64,000 bases of DNA from Bryobacteraceae bacterium (GTDB lineage Bacteria; Acidobacteriota; Terriglobia; Bryobacterales; Bryobacteraceae), in the NCBI GenBank assembly GCA_019748195.1, contig JAIEPW010000069.1, forward strand, positions 1-64,000, in the 5' to 3' direction. The notes under the pieces are model-generated. The model worked only from the letters and a program-made list of their open reading frames with translations, was not told the DNA's origin and ran no database searches. This document shows positions 9,559 through 18,114 of the stretch, piece by piece. The translations under genes were made by a program, and so were the position numbers. The first letter of the stretch is position 1, and every line of letters starts with the position of its first letter.

Positions 9559-11457
9559 ATGGGCCGCATCCGAATTCTTTCCGACGTTGTCGCCAACAAG
9601 ATCGCCGCGGGCGAAGTCGTCGAGCGTCCCTCCAGCGTGGTGAAGGAGCTCCTCGAGAACTCGCTGGACGCCGGCGCGGGCGACATGCGCGTGGAGGCGG
9701 AAGCCGGGGGGCGGCGGCTGATCCGCGTCGCCGACGACGGCTGCGGCATGATCCGCGACGACGCGATGCTCGCCTTCGAACGGCACGCGACTTCCAAGCT
9801 GGCCGACGTGAAGGACCTGGAGGTCATCTCCACGCTCGGGTTCCGCGGCGAGGCGCTGCCCTCCATCGCGTCCGTCTCCCGGCTGGTGCTCGAGACCGGA
9901 ACCGGAGACGGAAGCGCGGGCACGCGTATCGAAATCGCCGGCGGCAAGCTGCTGAAGGTGGATGACCTGGCCTGGCCCGGCGGCACCGCCATCACCGTCC
10001 GGGACCTGTTCTTCAACGTGCCCGCGCGCAAGAAGTTCCTGCGCAGCGACCAGACCGAGCTGGCGCACATCGCAAGCCTGGTGACGCACTATTCGCTGGC
10101 GCATCCCTCCAAGAGCTTTCAGCTCACCCACGAGCGCCGGGAACTGCTGAACGTCACTCCCGTCGAGACGGCGCGGGAGCGCGTCTATCAGGTCTTCGGC
10201 AGCCGCGTGGTGGAAGAGCTTGTCGAACTGGAGGGCACGGAACGCAGCATCCTCATCCCGGCACAGAACGAGCCGGAGGAACGCGTGTTCCTGCTGCGCG
10301 GTTTTGTTTCCGGCCCGCGGACGCAGAAGCTGAATCGCAACTCGATCTTCCTGTTCGTGAACGGGCGGCTGATCCGCGACAAGCTGCTGATGCACGCCTT
10401 GACGTCGGCGTATCATAACCTGACGCCGCCGGGCACCTATCCCTTCGCGCTGCTGTTTCTCGATTGCGACGCCGAGGAGGTGGACGTGAATGTGCATCCG
10501 TCGAAGACGGAGGTCCGCTTCCGGCACGGCAGCGTGGTGCATGACTTCGTGCGGGATGCGATCCGGGAAACGCTGATCGCGCGGCGCCCCGTGCCCTCGC
10601 TGTCGCCGGCGCCGCCCCAGCCCGGCGCGGAGCTGCCGTACTCGGAATTCACGCAGCGCATGGAGGAACAGCGCTTCGATACCGGTTTCGCGCCGCCGAG
10701 GGAGGTGCTCGAATCGCTGCCGGAATTCGAGCTGCGCCGCATGCCGCCGCCCGCGCCGCGTTTCGATTTTTCCGGGGCGGCCATTCCGCTGGCCGAGCCG
10801 GGGCTCCGGCTGCCGGTTCCGGATACGCACGGCGCTCTGCCGGAAGGCGCGTACGCGCCAGAGACCGGAAGTCTGGACGCGCTACGCGATCTGCGGCCCC
10901 TGGGCCAGATTCACGACAGCTTCATCGTCGCCGCCGGACGCGACGGGCTGTGGATCATCGACCAGCACGTGGCGCACGAACGGATTCTGTTCGAGCAGGT
11001 GCTGCGGAAGCGCGGCAAACAGGCGGAATCGCAGCGGCTGCTGATGCCGATGATCATCGAGCTGACCGCGTCCCAGCAGATCGAATTCGCGCGGATCGCG
11101 GAGGAGCTGAACGCCACCGGGTTCGAGACCGAGCCGTTCGGCCACCGCACCATCGCCATTCAGGCGGCGCCGGCGGGGCTGCCGCAGGGCGAGATCGAGA
11201 AGGCGCTGTTCGAGATCCTGGAAACCGCGGAGCGGGAGCTGCGGAAGGCGTCCATGGACGACGTGCGGCGGAGCATCGCCGCGTCCATCGCCTGCCGCGC
11301 GGCGATCAAGATCAACACGCGGCTGGAGCCGAAGAAGATCGATTGGCTGATCCAGGAACTGGCGCGGTGCGAAGCGCCGATGAGCTGCCCGCACGGAAGG
11401 CCGATCGCGCTGCGGTACGCGACACGGGAGATTCTGCGCAGTTTTCACCGGATCTGA
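9559..11457 (+). CDS. mutL: DNA mismatch repair protein MutL
   Basis: MutL couples MutS mismatch recognition to strand incision. The 632-residue product has the GHKL ATPase at its N-terminus: ELLENSLDAGA near 30-40, the DDGCGM motif near 58-63, RHATSKL, and GFRGEALPSI near 95-104. These motifs are intact. A Pro-rich linker (about 345-430) precedes the C-terminal dimerisation domain. That domain ends in CPHGRPIALRY, typical of the family. Its last 13 bp overlap the convergent gene at 11445-11900. No mutS is in the window. Confidence 0.96.
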   Translation: MGRIRILSDVVANKIAAGEVVERPSSVVKELLENSLDAGAGDMRVEAEAGGRRLIRVADDGCGMIRDDAMLAFERHATSKLADVKDLEVISTLGFRGEALPSIASVSRLVLETGTGDGSAGTRIEIAGGKLLKVDDLAWPGGTAITVRDLFFNVPARKKFLRSDQTELAHIASLVTHYSLAHPSKSFQLTHERRELLNVTPVETARERVYQVFGSRVVEELVELEGTERSILIPAQNEPEERVFLLRGFVSGPRTQKLNRNSIFLFVNGRLIRDKLLMHALTSAYHNLTPPGTYPFALLFLDCDAEEVDVNVHPSKTEVRFRHGSVVHDFVRDAIRETLIARRPVPSLSPAPPQPGAELPYSEFTQRMEEQRFDTGFAPPREVLESLPEFELRRMPPPAPRFDFSGAAIPLAEPGLRLPVPDTHGALPEGAYAPETGSLDALRDLRPLGQIHDSFIVAAGRDGLWIIDQHVAHERILFEQVLRKRGKQAESQRLLMPMIIELTASQQIEFARIAEELNATGFETEPFGHRTIAIQAAPAGLPQGEIEKALFEILETAERELRKASMDDVRRSIAASIACRAAIKINTRLEPKKIDWLIQELARCEAPMSCPHGRPIALRYATREILRSFHRI

Positions 11458-11900
11458 GCGGCCGGGTTCAGCGCGTAAAGTTGAGCCAGATACGCGCCCT
11501 CCGGCGCCAGGACCGGCGCGAGAATACGGCGGTAATCGGCGCCTTCAAACGAATCCAGCGCCGCCCAAGCCTCTGCCAATGCCGGTGATTCCAGAACCTG
11601 CACCGGCACCTCCGGGCCCGCGGGATCCCAGATTAGCCCGGCAAATCCGAGCGCCGCGCCCCAGCCGCGCTGCGCGAGCTCGCCGTGAACCACGCCCGAT
11701 CGCCACTGCCCTTGCAGATGCGCGATCCGGTGGTGGTTGGGTTTGCCGGGGGCAAGGCTTCCATAGACCGCGAGCCGCTGGAGCGCGGGTTCCAGCCAGG
11801 TTTCGAGTCCGGCCGCGGTCAGGGTGGTCTCAGCCTGCTCACGGTCGCCGGCGTTCCACAGCCGGGCCGCGATGTTCAGCGTGTGCAGGGTCCGGTCCAT
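11445..11900 (-). CDS. Gamma-glutamylcyclotransferase-like (AIG2-type) protein
   Basis: A 151-residue protein. The start is placed at the ATG at 11900 (MDRTLHTLN) rather than an upstream in-frame ATG at 11948, because the upstream part has no family match and crosses the putative operator. Residues near 45-60 hold the substrate-loop motif (VYGSLAPGKPNHH) of the cyclotransferase fold, and DSFEGADYRR near 117-126 supplies the expected acidic residue. Such enzymes convert gamma-glutamyl derivatives to 5-oxoproline, but the exact substrate cannot be told. An N-terminal helical segment of about 40 residues is additional to the fold. Confidence 0.72.
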   Translation of the reverse strand: MDRTLHTLNIAARLWNAGDREQAETTLTAAGLETWLEPALQRLAVYGSLAPGKPNHHRIAHLQGQWRSGVVHGELAQRGWGAALGFAGLIWDPAGPEVPVQVLESPALAEAWAALDSFEGADYRRILAPVLAPEGAYLAQLYALNPAAQIR

Positions 11901-11949
11901 GATCCACAGGCTAGCGCAGTGGAGGAGAATCGAACCGGCCGGGGGCAAT

Positions 11950-11968
11950 TAGTTGACGAAGTCAACTA
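11950..11968. promoter_or_regulatory. Perfect inverted repeat TAGTTGAC-GAA-GTCAACTA
   Basis: Two 8-bp arms separated by 3 bp lie between the start of the cyclotransferase-like gene (11900, minus) and the 3' end of tRNA-Val (11995, minus). The AT-rich symmetric form resembles operators of MarR-type repressors. It could instead fold in the tRNA readthrough transcript. Neither use is proven. Confidence 0.45.
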
Positions 11969-11994
11969 TTGATACTTGATTTTGTCAAGGATTA

Positions 11995-12071
11995 TGGTGG
12001 GCGCGACAGGACTCGAACCTGTGACCTCCTGCGTGTGAAGCAGGCGCTCTAACCAACTGAGCTACGCGCCC
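11995..12071 (-). tRNA. tRNA-Val (anticodon CAC)
   Basis: Read on the minus strand, the 77-nt sequence forms a full cloverleaf. The acceptor stem is GGGCGCG/CGCGCCC, the D-arm contains AGCTCAGTTGGTTAGAGC, and the anticodon stem CCTGC/GCAGG has loop TTCACAC with anticodon CAC. The T-arm has the GGTTCGAGTCC core. The CCA end is encoded in the DNA. Confidence 0.97.
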
Positions 12072-12099
12072 GAAGGCGGGACAAACTTCAAGTATACAA

Positions 12100-13407
12100 C
12101 TACCGCAGGAACGGCGGATCGCGCCAGTCCCAGGCGCGCGACGGATCTTCATTGATGGTGACCGGGGTCTTGTTCCAGTCGTGAACCGCGATGCGGAACG
12201 CGCCCACCGCATTCACCGCGAACGAGGCCGCGGCCAGGGCCAGGAACAACAGCCGAGCCTGCCCGATCACCGGGATCAGGAAGAAAATGAACACCGGCGT
12301 CAGGTCCGAGAAATAGCGGGGGCCGTAGGAGAACCCGGCGGTCCAGTCGCGATACAGCGAGATGGTGAGCCAATGCGCGAGCACCAGCGCGGCCAATGCG
12401 AGCGACAGCGGGTCGCGGCGCGTTTTCCAGAATCCGGCGAAGCTGAAGGCGAACACGGGGACGTAAATCAACAAGCCGCGCGCGGGGCTGATCCAGTTTC
12501 CCGCCAGCGCGGTCCAGGTGGTTGCTCCGAAACCGAACTTCTGTGACCGGAAGTAGGGCGGTGTCAGAGTGTGCCAGGTGGACCAACTCAAGGCGAACCC
12601 GATGGCGAAAACCGGCGCGGCCGCCAAGGCAAACGGAATCGCGCGGCGGCGGGCGGTGAACAGGACGAACGCGCCGACGGCGGCAAGCGCCAGCGCGTTC
12701 GTCGGCCGGCACCAAACCGCGTATGCGAGCACCAGTCCGGCCAGCGCGGCGTTCCTGGCGCTGAGCGGCGATTCCGTTACGAGGTAAAGCGCGGCGGCCA
12801 GCAGCACGATCGAGGCGTGATGCGGTCCCAGGGAACGCGAAGCGGTGGACCACGCCGGCGTGGCGAACGCGAAGAGCAAGGCCAGCGCGAGGGCCGGCGG
12901 GAGAGCCAGGCGGCGGCGGGCCGTGAGGAACACGAAGCCCGCGGCGATCGCGATCCAGAACGAGGCCACCGGGATCTCGACCACGCCGCGTCCGGTCCAG
13001 TAATCGCGGGCGAGCATGGCCCGGACCACCGGCGGTCCGATGGGAAGTTCCGGCGCGAGGCGCAGGATCGCGTCCATGATCAGGAACGGCGGCAAGTCGA
13101 GCAGGTAGGTGGCGATGGGGAAGCGAGGGTAGACGCGCGATCCGGGCGGGCATCCGGCGGCCGCGGCCGGGGTCACGGTGAAGTCCGGCAAGACGCATTC
13201 GGCGTCCAGATACTTCTGATCCTGCAATTGCTCGCGAAAGCCGCTCAACTCGGGGCTGCCGGCGGCGGAGATGGCCATCATGACCGGGACGCTCCAGCGG
13301 GAATCGCCGGAAAGGCCCACCGGGCTGAGGGAATGAAGCAGGAACACGAAGGCGGCGATGAGGGCGAAGCAAGCGGCATCGCGCCGCGCGGCGCGAATCG
13401 CGGGCAT
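12100..13407 (-). CDS. Polytopic membrane protein, GT-C glycosyltransferase-like
   Basis: A 435-residue integral membrane protein with roughly ten hydrophobic helices. The first is at residues 13-30, and a periplasmic loop holding a Cys pair (ECVLPD, AGCPPG) precedes the second block. The GPRYFSDLTP segment near 375 and the overall layout resemble GT-C fold (family 39/87-like) lipid-dependent glycosyltransferases and relatives. No catalytic Asp-Glu motif can be named with certainty. The gene is unlinked to other sugar-transfer genes here. A polytopic protein of unknown function is the fallback. Confidence 0.55.
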   Translation of the reverse strand: MPAIRAARRDAACFALIAAFVFLLHSLSPVGLSGDSRWSVPVMMAISAAGSPELSGFREQLQDQKYLDAECVLPDFTVTPAAAAGCPPGSRVYPRFPIATYLLDLPPFLIMDAILRLAPELPIGPPVVRAMLARDYWTGRGVVEIPVASFWIAIAAGFVFLTARRRLALPPALALALLFAFATPAWSTASRSLGPHHASIVLLAAALYLVTESPLSARNAALAGLVLAYAVWCRPTNALALAAVGAFVLFTARRRAIPFALAAAPVFAIGFALSWSTWHTLTPPYFRSQKFGFGATTWTALAGNWISPARGLLIYVPVFAFSFAGFWKTRRDPLSLALAALVLAHWLTISLYRDWTAGFSYGPRYFSDLTPVFIFFLIPVIGQARLLFLALAAASFAVNAVGAFRIAVHDWNKTPVTINEDPSRAWDWRDPPFLR

Positions 13408-13463
13408 TGTTTGCGATTATACGGCAAGAGAGCCCGCGGCTCCGCGTGTTAGAGTCGGGGGAA

Positions 13464-13895
13464 ATGGGGCTGCTGGCAAGAGGAGCCGCGGGCGCGGCGG
13501 CGATCGCCGCGGCCGGCCTGGTCGCGCTTTATTTCGTCCCCGAGGAGGAAGCACAACTCGCTTCCGCGGCATGGTTCGAAGGGAAAGTGGGGCCTTTCGG
13601 GGAGGACGGCGGCTTCGCCGATTTCCTGCGGGAACAGGCCGGGGAGACGGTGGAGTTGGACGTCACGCTGGAGTCCCGCCAGTTCAGCGGCGCAGCGGAC
13701 CGGCTGGTGCTGTTTGAGGAGTGCGATGTGGAGAACGCGAAACCCGATCGAAGGTGGTGCGGGGGTTCGGAGTATCGGGTACGCGGCGCGGCGATCCGGC
13801 GCGAAGGTCCGCTGTGGCGGCTGCGCGGGAGGTTCCAGGTCCGGGAACTGCCGCCGGACGGCCGGTGGCGGATCTACGAGCTTCTGGCGAAGTGA
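13464..13895 (+). CDS. Hypothetical protein with N-terminal membrane anchor
   Basis: A 143-residue protein not recognised as a known family. I chose the ATG at 13464 because it opens a hydrophobic Ala-rich segment (MGLLARGAAGAAAIAAAGLV, residues 1-20) typical of a signal or anchor helix; an upstream in-frame start at 13407 overlaps the divergent gene. The rest is predicted beta-rich and acidic, with two Cys (about 95 and 106). The gene converges on the LolD-like gene with 3 bp between stops. Confidence 0.6.
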   Translation: MGLLARGAAGAAAIAAAGLVALYFVPEEEAQLASAAWFEGKVGPFGEDGGFADFLREQAGETVELDVTLESRQFSGAADRLVLFEECDVENAKPDRRWCGGSEYRVRGAAIRREGPLWRLRGRFQVRELPPDGRWRIYELLAK

Positions 13896-13898
13896 AAT

Positions 13899-14564
13899 TC
13901 AGCGGGGCTGCAGGGTCTGATCGGCGAGTTCGAAGCGGATGGGGAAGCGCTGCGACAGCTCGGGGCTGTGGGTTACGACGATCAGGATGGCGCCCATCGA
14001 CTTGTTGATTTCCAGGAGCAGGTCGCCCACCTGCTGCGCGGTGTGCCGGTCCAGATTGCCGGTGGGCTCATCGCAAAGCAGCAGGGCGGGCTTGCGAATC
14101 AGGGCGCGGGCGATGGCGGCGCGTTGCTTTTCGCCGCCCGAGAGCTCGGCCGGGCGGTGCTCCAGGCGGGCGGAGAGTCCGACGCGGTCCAGCAACTCAC
14201 GGGCGCGGGCGACGGCGCTGGTGTCGCGCTCGGCCACCATGGTGGGCACCAGGACATTCTCCAGCACGGAGCATTGCGGCAGCAGGCAGTGATCCTGGAA
14301 CACGAAGCCGATTTGGCGGTTGCGAAAGGAAGCCAGGCCGGCTTCATCGAGGGCGAACGGGTCCTGGCCGTCGACGGTTACGGAACCGGAGTCGGGGGGA
14401 TCCAGGGCGCCCAACACGTATAGGAGCGTACTTTTTCCAGTGCCTGAGGGTCCGACAATGGAGGCGGCCTCCCCGCGCTTCAGGGTCAGATTGACGTCCT
14501 TCAGGATCGGCAGCGGCCCGCGCGGGGTCACATAGCTTTTCGAGACGTTCCTGGCTTCCAGCAA
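13899..14564 (-). CDS. ABC transporter ATP-binding protein, LolD/MacB-type, without adjacent permease
   Basis: A 221-residue ATPase of the LolD/MacB/FtsE group that drives FtsX-type permeases. Walker A is GPSGTGKST (about 39-47), the Q-loop is FVFQDHCLLPQC, the signature is LSGGEKQRAAIARAL (about 140-154), Walker B is LLLCDEPTGNLD, and the switch His is in VTHS. All are intact. No permease gene is next to it. The FtsX-type permease at 6524-7774 lacks an ATPase, so pairing in trans is plausible but inferred. Confidence 0.92.
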   Translation of the reverse strand: MLEARNVSKSYVTPRGPLPILKDVNLTLKRGEAASIVGPSGTGKSTLLYVLGALDPPDSGSVTVDGQDPFALDEAGLASFRNRQIGFVFQDHCLLPQCSVLENVLVPTMVAERDTSAVARARELLDRVGLSARLEHRPAELSGGEKQRAAIARALIRKPALLLCDEPTGNLDRHTAQQVGDLLLEINKSMGAILIVVTHSPELSQRFPIRFELADQTLQPR

Positions 14565-14629
14565 GATTTCAGTTTACCCGTTCCGGCTGAAGAACCACTT
14601 GGGTCTGATATGCTTCGGATAAGACCTGC

Positions 14630-15748
14630 ATGACACCCACCGCGCGGGATCGGGCAAGCATCCCCGGCACGCTGATGGCGATTCGCCTGTTCGGCGTACC
14701 GGTGCGGCTGCATTTCACCTTCATCCTTTTAGCCATCTTCCTGTTGATGTTCGGGTTGAGCAACGAGCAGTCAAACCTGATGTTCGCTTTCTACGTGTTC
14801 GGCCTGTTCGCGTCGGTGTTGCTGCATGAGCTGGGTCACGCGCTGGTGGCGAGGCGGTACGGAATTGGCACCACGGAGATCGTGATGTTCCCGATCGGGG
14901 GGGTGGCCCGGCTGGAGCGAAACCCGAAACCGGCGGAGGAGTTCTGGATCGCGATCGCCGGTCCGCTGGTGAACGTGGTGATTTTCGCGGTGATCTTCGG
15001 TTACCTGCAGTCACGGCACCTGATGGTTCCGGTGCAGGAACTGGTGCGGCCCACGGACGCCAATCTGCTGGCGCGGATCGGGATCGGCAACCTGATCCTG
15101 GCGGCGTTCAACCTGATTCCGGCGTTTCCGATGGATGGCGGGCGCATCCTGAGGTCGATCCTGGCGCGTTTCCGCCCAGAGGATGAGGCCACGCGGCTGG
15201 CGGCGGGCGCGGGGCGGATGCTGGCGATGATCATGGGCTTGTACGGGCTGCTGAACGCGCATTTCTTCCTGGTGTTTATCGCCTTCTTCGTTTATTTGGG
15301 CGCGGCGCAGGAGAGCGCGGCGGCGATGGGGCGCGTGCTGACGCACGGCATCCCGGTGCGGGCGGCGATGGTGAGCGAGTTTCACACGCTGTCCCACGGC
15401 CACACGATTCGCGACGCCGCCAACCTGCTGCTGGCCACCTCCCAGCAGGATTTTCCGGTGGTCCACGCGGGCAAGGTGGTGGGTCTGCTGACCCGCAACA
15501 AGCTGCTGCGGTCCATGGCGACCGAAGGGCCGGAAGCGTACGTCGCCGGAGTGATGGAACGCGAGTTCACATCGCTGGCGCCGGCGATGGACCTGGCGGA
15601 AGCGCTGCCGGTGATGGCGCGAGCCGGAAGCTGCGCGCTGGTGATGGAAGGCGATCACCTGCTGGGACTGCTGACGGCGGAAAACCTGAGCGAGTTCCTG
15701 CTGCTGCGGCGGTTCGGCATGGAGCTGCCGCAGCCTGTAAGAAGCTGA
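14630..15748 (+). CDS. Site-2 protease family (M50) membrane metalloprotease with CBS domains
   Basis: An intramembrane zinc protease of the type fused to CBS domains. The zinc motif HELGH is at residues 66-70, and the third ligand motif NLIPAFPMDGGRIL is near 160-173. Four or more membrane helices surround them. Residues about 240-360 form a CBS pair (VRAAMVSEFHTLSHGHTIRD and later VAGVMEREFTSLAP), which usually binds adenosyl nucleotides. An alternative ATG at 14675 (MAIRLFGVPVRLHFTF) aligns better with where the family usually begins; neither start has a strong ribosome-binding site. The substrate is unknown. Confidence 0.9.
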   Translation: MTPTARDRASIPGTLMAIRLFGVPVRLHFTFILLAIFLLMFGLSNEQSNLMFAFYVFGLFASVLLHELGHALVARRYGIGTTEIVMFPIGGVARLERNPKPAEEFWIAIAGPLVNVVIFAVIFGYLQSRHLMVPVQELVRPTDANLLARIGIGNLILAAFNLIPAFPMDGGRILRSILARFRPEDEATRLAAGAGRMLAMIMGLYGLLNAHFFLVFIAFFVYLGAAQESAAAMGRVLTHGIPVRAAMVSEFHTLSHGHTIRDAANLLLATSQQDFPVVHAGKVVGLLTRNKLLRSMATEGPEAYVAGVMEREFTSLAPAMDLAEALPVMARAGSCALVMEGDHLLGLLTAENLSEFLLLRRFGMELPQPVRS

Positions 15749-15808
15749 GCATCACGCCGCAAGGCTACAATGAAAGAGGCGCCGGAAGTCCCCTACAGGG
15801 GAGGCTGT

Positions 15809-17347
15809 ATGCGCCAACGCTGGACCCGTGACACGCTGCACGACCTGATCACCGACCGCCTTTCCGGCTTCCGCTTCATCGCCGTTTCGAATCGCGAGCC
15901 GTACATTCACACATTCCACAAGTCTGGAGGAGAGATCGAAGTGATGCTCCCCGCCAGCGGCATGGCGACCGCGCTGGATCCGATTCTGCGCGCCTCGGGG
16001 GGCACCTGGGTAGCCCACGGTTCGGGCGACGCGGACAAGCTGGTGGTGGACGATCACGATCGCGTGGCGGTACCTCCGGACGAGCCTCAATATACTCTCC
16101 GGCGCGTGTTTCTCCCGCCCGGGATCGAGCGGGGCTACTACATGGGACTGTCGAATTCGGGCTTATGGCCCCTGTGCCACATTGCCTATCACCGGCCGGT
16201 ATTCCGGCTGTCGGATTGGGAGGATTACCGCAAGGCGAACCAGTTGTTCGCCGAGGCAGTGCTGGAGGAGGCGCAGGGGGAGCCGGCGTTCGTGTTCGTG
16301 CAGGATTATCACTTCGGCCTGCTCCCGCGGATACTGAAGAACGCCAATCCGAACCTGATCGTGGCGCAATTCTGGCACATCCCGTGGCCCAACCGGGAGG
16401 TGTTCCGGGTGTTCCCCTGGAAGGAAGAGCTGCTGGATGGGATGCTCGGAAACGACGTGCTCGGCTTTCACTTGCGCTACCACTGCCAGAACTTCCTGGA
16501 TACCGTGGATCGGAACATCGAAGCGCTGGTGGATGTGGAGCATTCCACGATCACGCGCGGCGGCCGCGGCACCATGATCCGGCCTTTTCCGATCAGCATC
16601 GACTTCGATGAGCACTCGCGCCTGGCGGCGAAAGGGGAGGTGGACAAGGAGATCGCGTGGTGGAGGGAACGGCTGGGCGGTGCGTGCGAGATTCTCGGCG
16701 GCGGCATCGAACGGATCGATTACACGAAAGGCATTCCGGACCGGCTGGCCGCGGTGGATCTGCTGCTGGAGCAGAGACCGGAGTTGCGCGGCCGGTTTCA
16801 ATTCGTGCAGATCGCCGTTCCGAGCCGCAGCGACATTGAGGACTACGCTTCGCTGAGCCGGGGAATCGACCAGCAGGTGGAAGAGATCAACGCCAAGTGG
16901 GGATCGAACGGATGGGAGCCGGTGCACTATCTGAGGGAGCATTGCGGGCCGGCGCGAATGATGGCGCTGCACCGGATGGTGAACTTCTTCGTGGTCAGCT
17001 CCCTGCATGACGGCATGAATCTGGTGGCGAAGGAATTCGTGGCCAGCCGTTTCGATCTGGGCGGATCGCTGATCCTGAGCCGGTTCACGGGCGCGGCGCG
17101 GGAACTGCTGGACGCGCTGCTGGTAAATCCGTACTCGGTGGACGAGATGGCGTCGGCGATGTGGCATGCGATCGCAATGAAGCCGGAAGAACAAAGCCGC
17201 CGCATGCAGAACCTGCGGGCGACGGTGGAGGAGAACAACGTCTACCGTTGGGCGGGCAAGCTGATCCTGGCGTTGTTGAAGATCGAGCAAGCGGATCGCC
17301 GGGAAAGCGACGATCTGGCCGACTTCGCGGAGTCCGCGGTCCCGTGA
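15809..17347 (+). CDS. otsA: Trehalose-6-phosphate synthase-like glycosyltransferase (GT20)
   Basis: A GT20 enzyme expected to join UDP-glucose and glucose-6-phosphate. I chose the ATG at 15809 because AGGGGAGG lies just upstream; another in-frame ATG at 15770 adds 13 residues. Family features are VSNREPY near residue 25 (most OtsA have a different residue set here), QDYHFGLLPRIL, FWHIPWPN, ERIDYTKGIPDRL and SLHDGMNLVAKEF. The stop overlaps the GTG of the phosphatase gene, so the pair is translationally coupled. Because the N-terminal motif is unusual, a related synthase such as glucosylglycerol-phosphate synthase cannot be excluded. Confidence 0.85.
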   Translation: MRQRWTRDTLHDLITDRLSGFRFIAVSNREPYIHTFHKSGGEIEVMLPASGMATALDPILRASGGTWVAHGSGDADKLVVDDHDRVAVPPDEPQYTLRRVFLPPGIERGYYMGLSNSGLWPLCHIAYHRPVFRLSDWEDYRKANQLFAEAVLEEAQGEPAFVFVQDYHFGLLPRILKNANPNLIVAQFWHIPWPNREVFRVFPWKEELLDGMLGNDVLGFHLRYHCQNFLDTVDRNIEALVDVEHSTITRGGRGTMIRPFPISIDFDEHSRLAAKGEVDKEIAWWRERLGGACEILGGGIERIDYTKGIPDRLAAVDLLLEQRPELRGRFQFVQIAVPSRSDIEDYASLSRGIDQQVEEINAKWGSNGWEPVHYLREHCGPARMMALHRMVNFFVVSSLHDGMNLVAKEFVASRFDLGGSLILSRFTGAARELLDALLVNPYSVDEMASAMWHAIAMKPEEQSRRMQNLRATVEENNVYRWAGKLILALLKIEQADRRESDDLADFAESAVP

Positions 17348-18114
17348 TCGAGCCGGAGCTGATCGAGCGGATTCGCGCGGCGGGCAGCGCCGCTTTTTTT
17401 CTGGACTTCGACGGCACGCTGACGCCGATTGCGCAGCGGCCCGAGGAGGCATGGCTGGATGCGGGAGCGCGGGCGGCGATCGGGGCCCTGATGCGAGGCG
17501 GGACGGTGGTGGCGATCGTGAGTGGGAGGTCGCTGACGGATCTGTCGAAACGGGCCGGCGGGGGTTGCTTTTACGCGGGGAATCACGGGCTGGAGATCCT
17601 GACTCCGCGCGGGCTGTATGTGCATCCCGAGGCGGCGGCCGCGCGCGGCGCGCTGGCGGCGATCGTGGCGGAACTCCGGGCGCGCACCGCGGCCTTCGCC
17701 GGCGTCCGGGTGGAGGATAAGGAGTTGACGGCAAGCGTTCACTTCCGGCTGGCGCCGCAGTGGGAGCCTCGCCTGCGGGAGATGGCGCGGGAAGCGGCGC
17801 GGCCATTCGCGGAGCGGATCGAGATCCGCGAAGGGAAGATGGTGCTGGAGGTTCGTCCGGCGGTGCAATGGAACAAAGGCGACGCGGCGCGATTCATCCT
17901 GCGGACGGAGGCGCCGGCGGCGGTGCCGGTGGTGATCGGCGACGACTCGACCGACGAGGATATGTTCGCGGCAATGCCGGAAGGCGTTACCATCGCCGTG
18001 GGCAACGGGGTGTCCGGCGCCCGCTACCGTTTGCAAGAGCCCGCCGAAGTGATCGCGCTGCTGAACGCCGCCGCTACTCTTTTAGCCGGCGGTCCAGATC
18101 GAACGCCGCGCTGA
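17344..18114 (+). CDS. otsB: Trehalose-6-phosphate phosphatase (HAD family)
   Basis: Removes phosphate from trehalose-6-phosphate made by the upstream gene. The start is the GTG at 17344, overlapping the synthase stop by 4 bp (GTGA); the longer upstream frame lies inside the synthase gene. The 256-residue product has HAD motif I (FFLDFDGTLTP, residues about 17-27), motif II in VAIVSGR, and motif IV GDDSTDEDMF near 200-209. The Lys of motif III is in WNKGDAARF. Its last 41 bp overlap the convergent GH15 gene. Confidence 0.93.
   Translation: MIEPELIERIRAAGSAAFFLDFDGTLTPIAQRPEEAWLDAGARAAIGALMRGGTVVAIVSGRSLTDLSKRAGGGCFYAGNHGLEILTPRGLYVHPEAAAARGALAAIVAELRARTAAFAGVRVEDKELTASVHFRLAPQWEPRLREMAREAARPFAERIEIREGKMVLEVRPAVQWNKGDAARFILRTEAPAAVPVVIGDDSTDEDMFAAMPEGVTIAVGNGVSGARYRLQEPAEVIALLNAAATLLAGGPDRTPR

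Noticed and set aside
12571-13452. Plus-strand frame opposite the polytopic membrane protein
   Set aside because: Arg/Gly/Glu-rich shadow of a hydrophobic gene, no family features.
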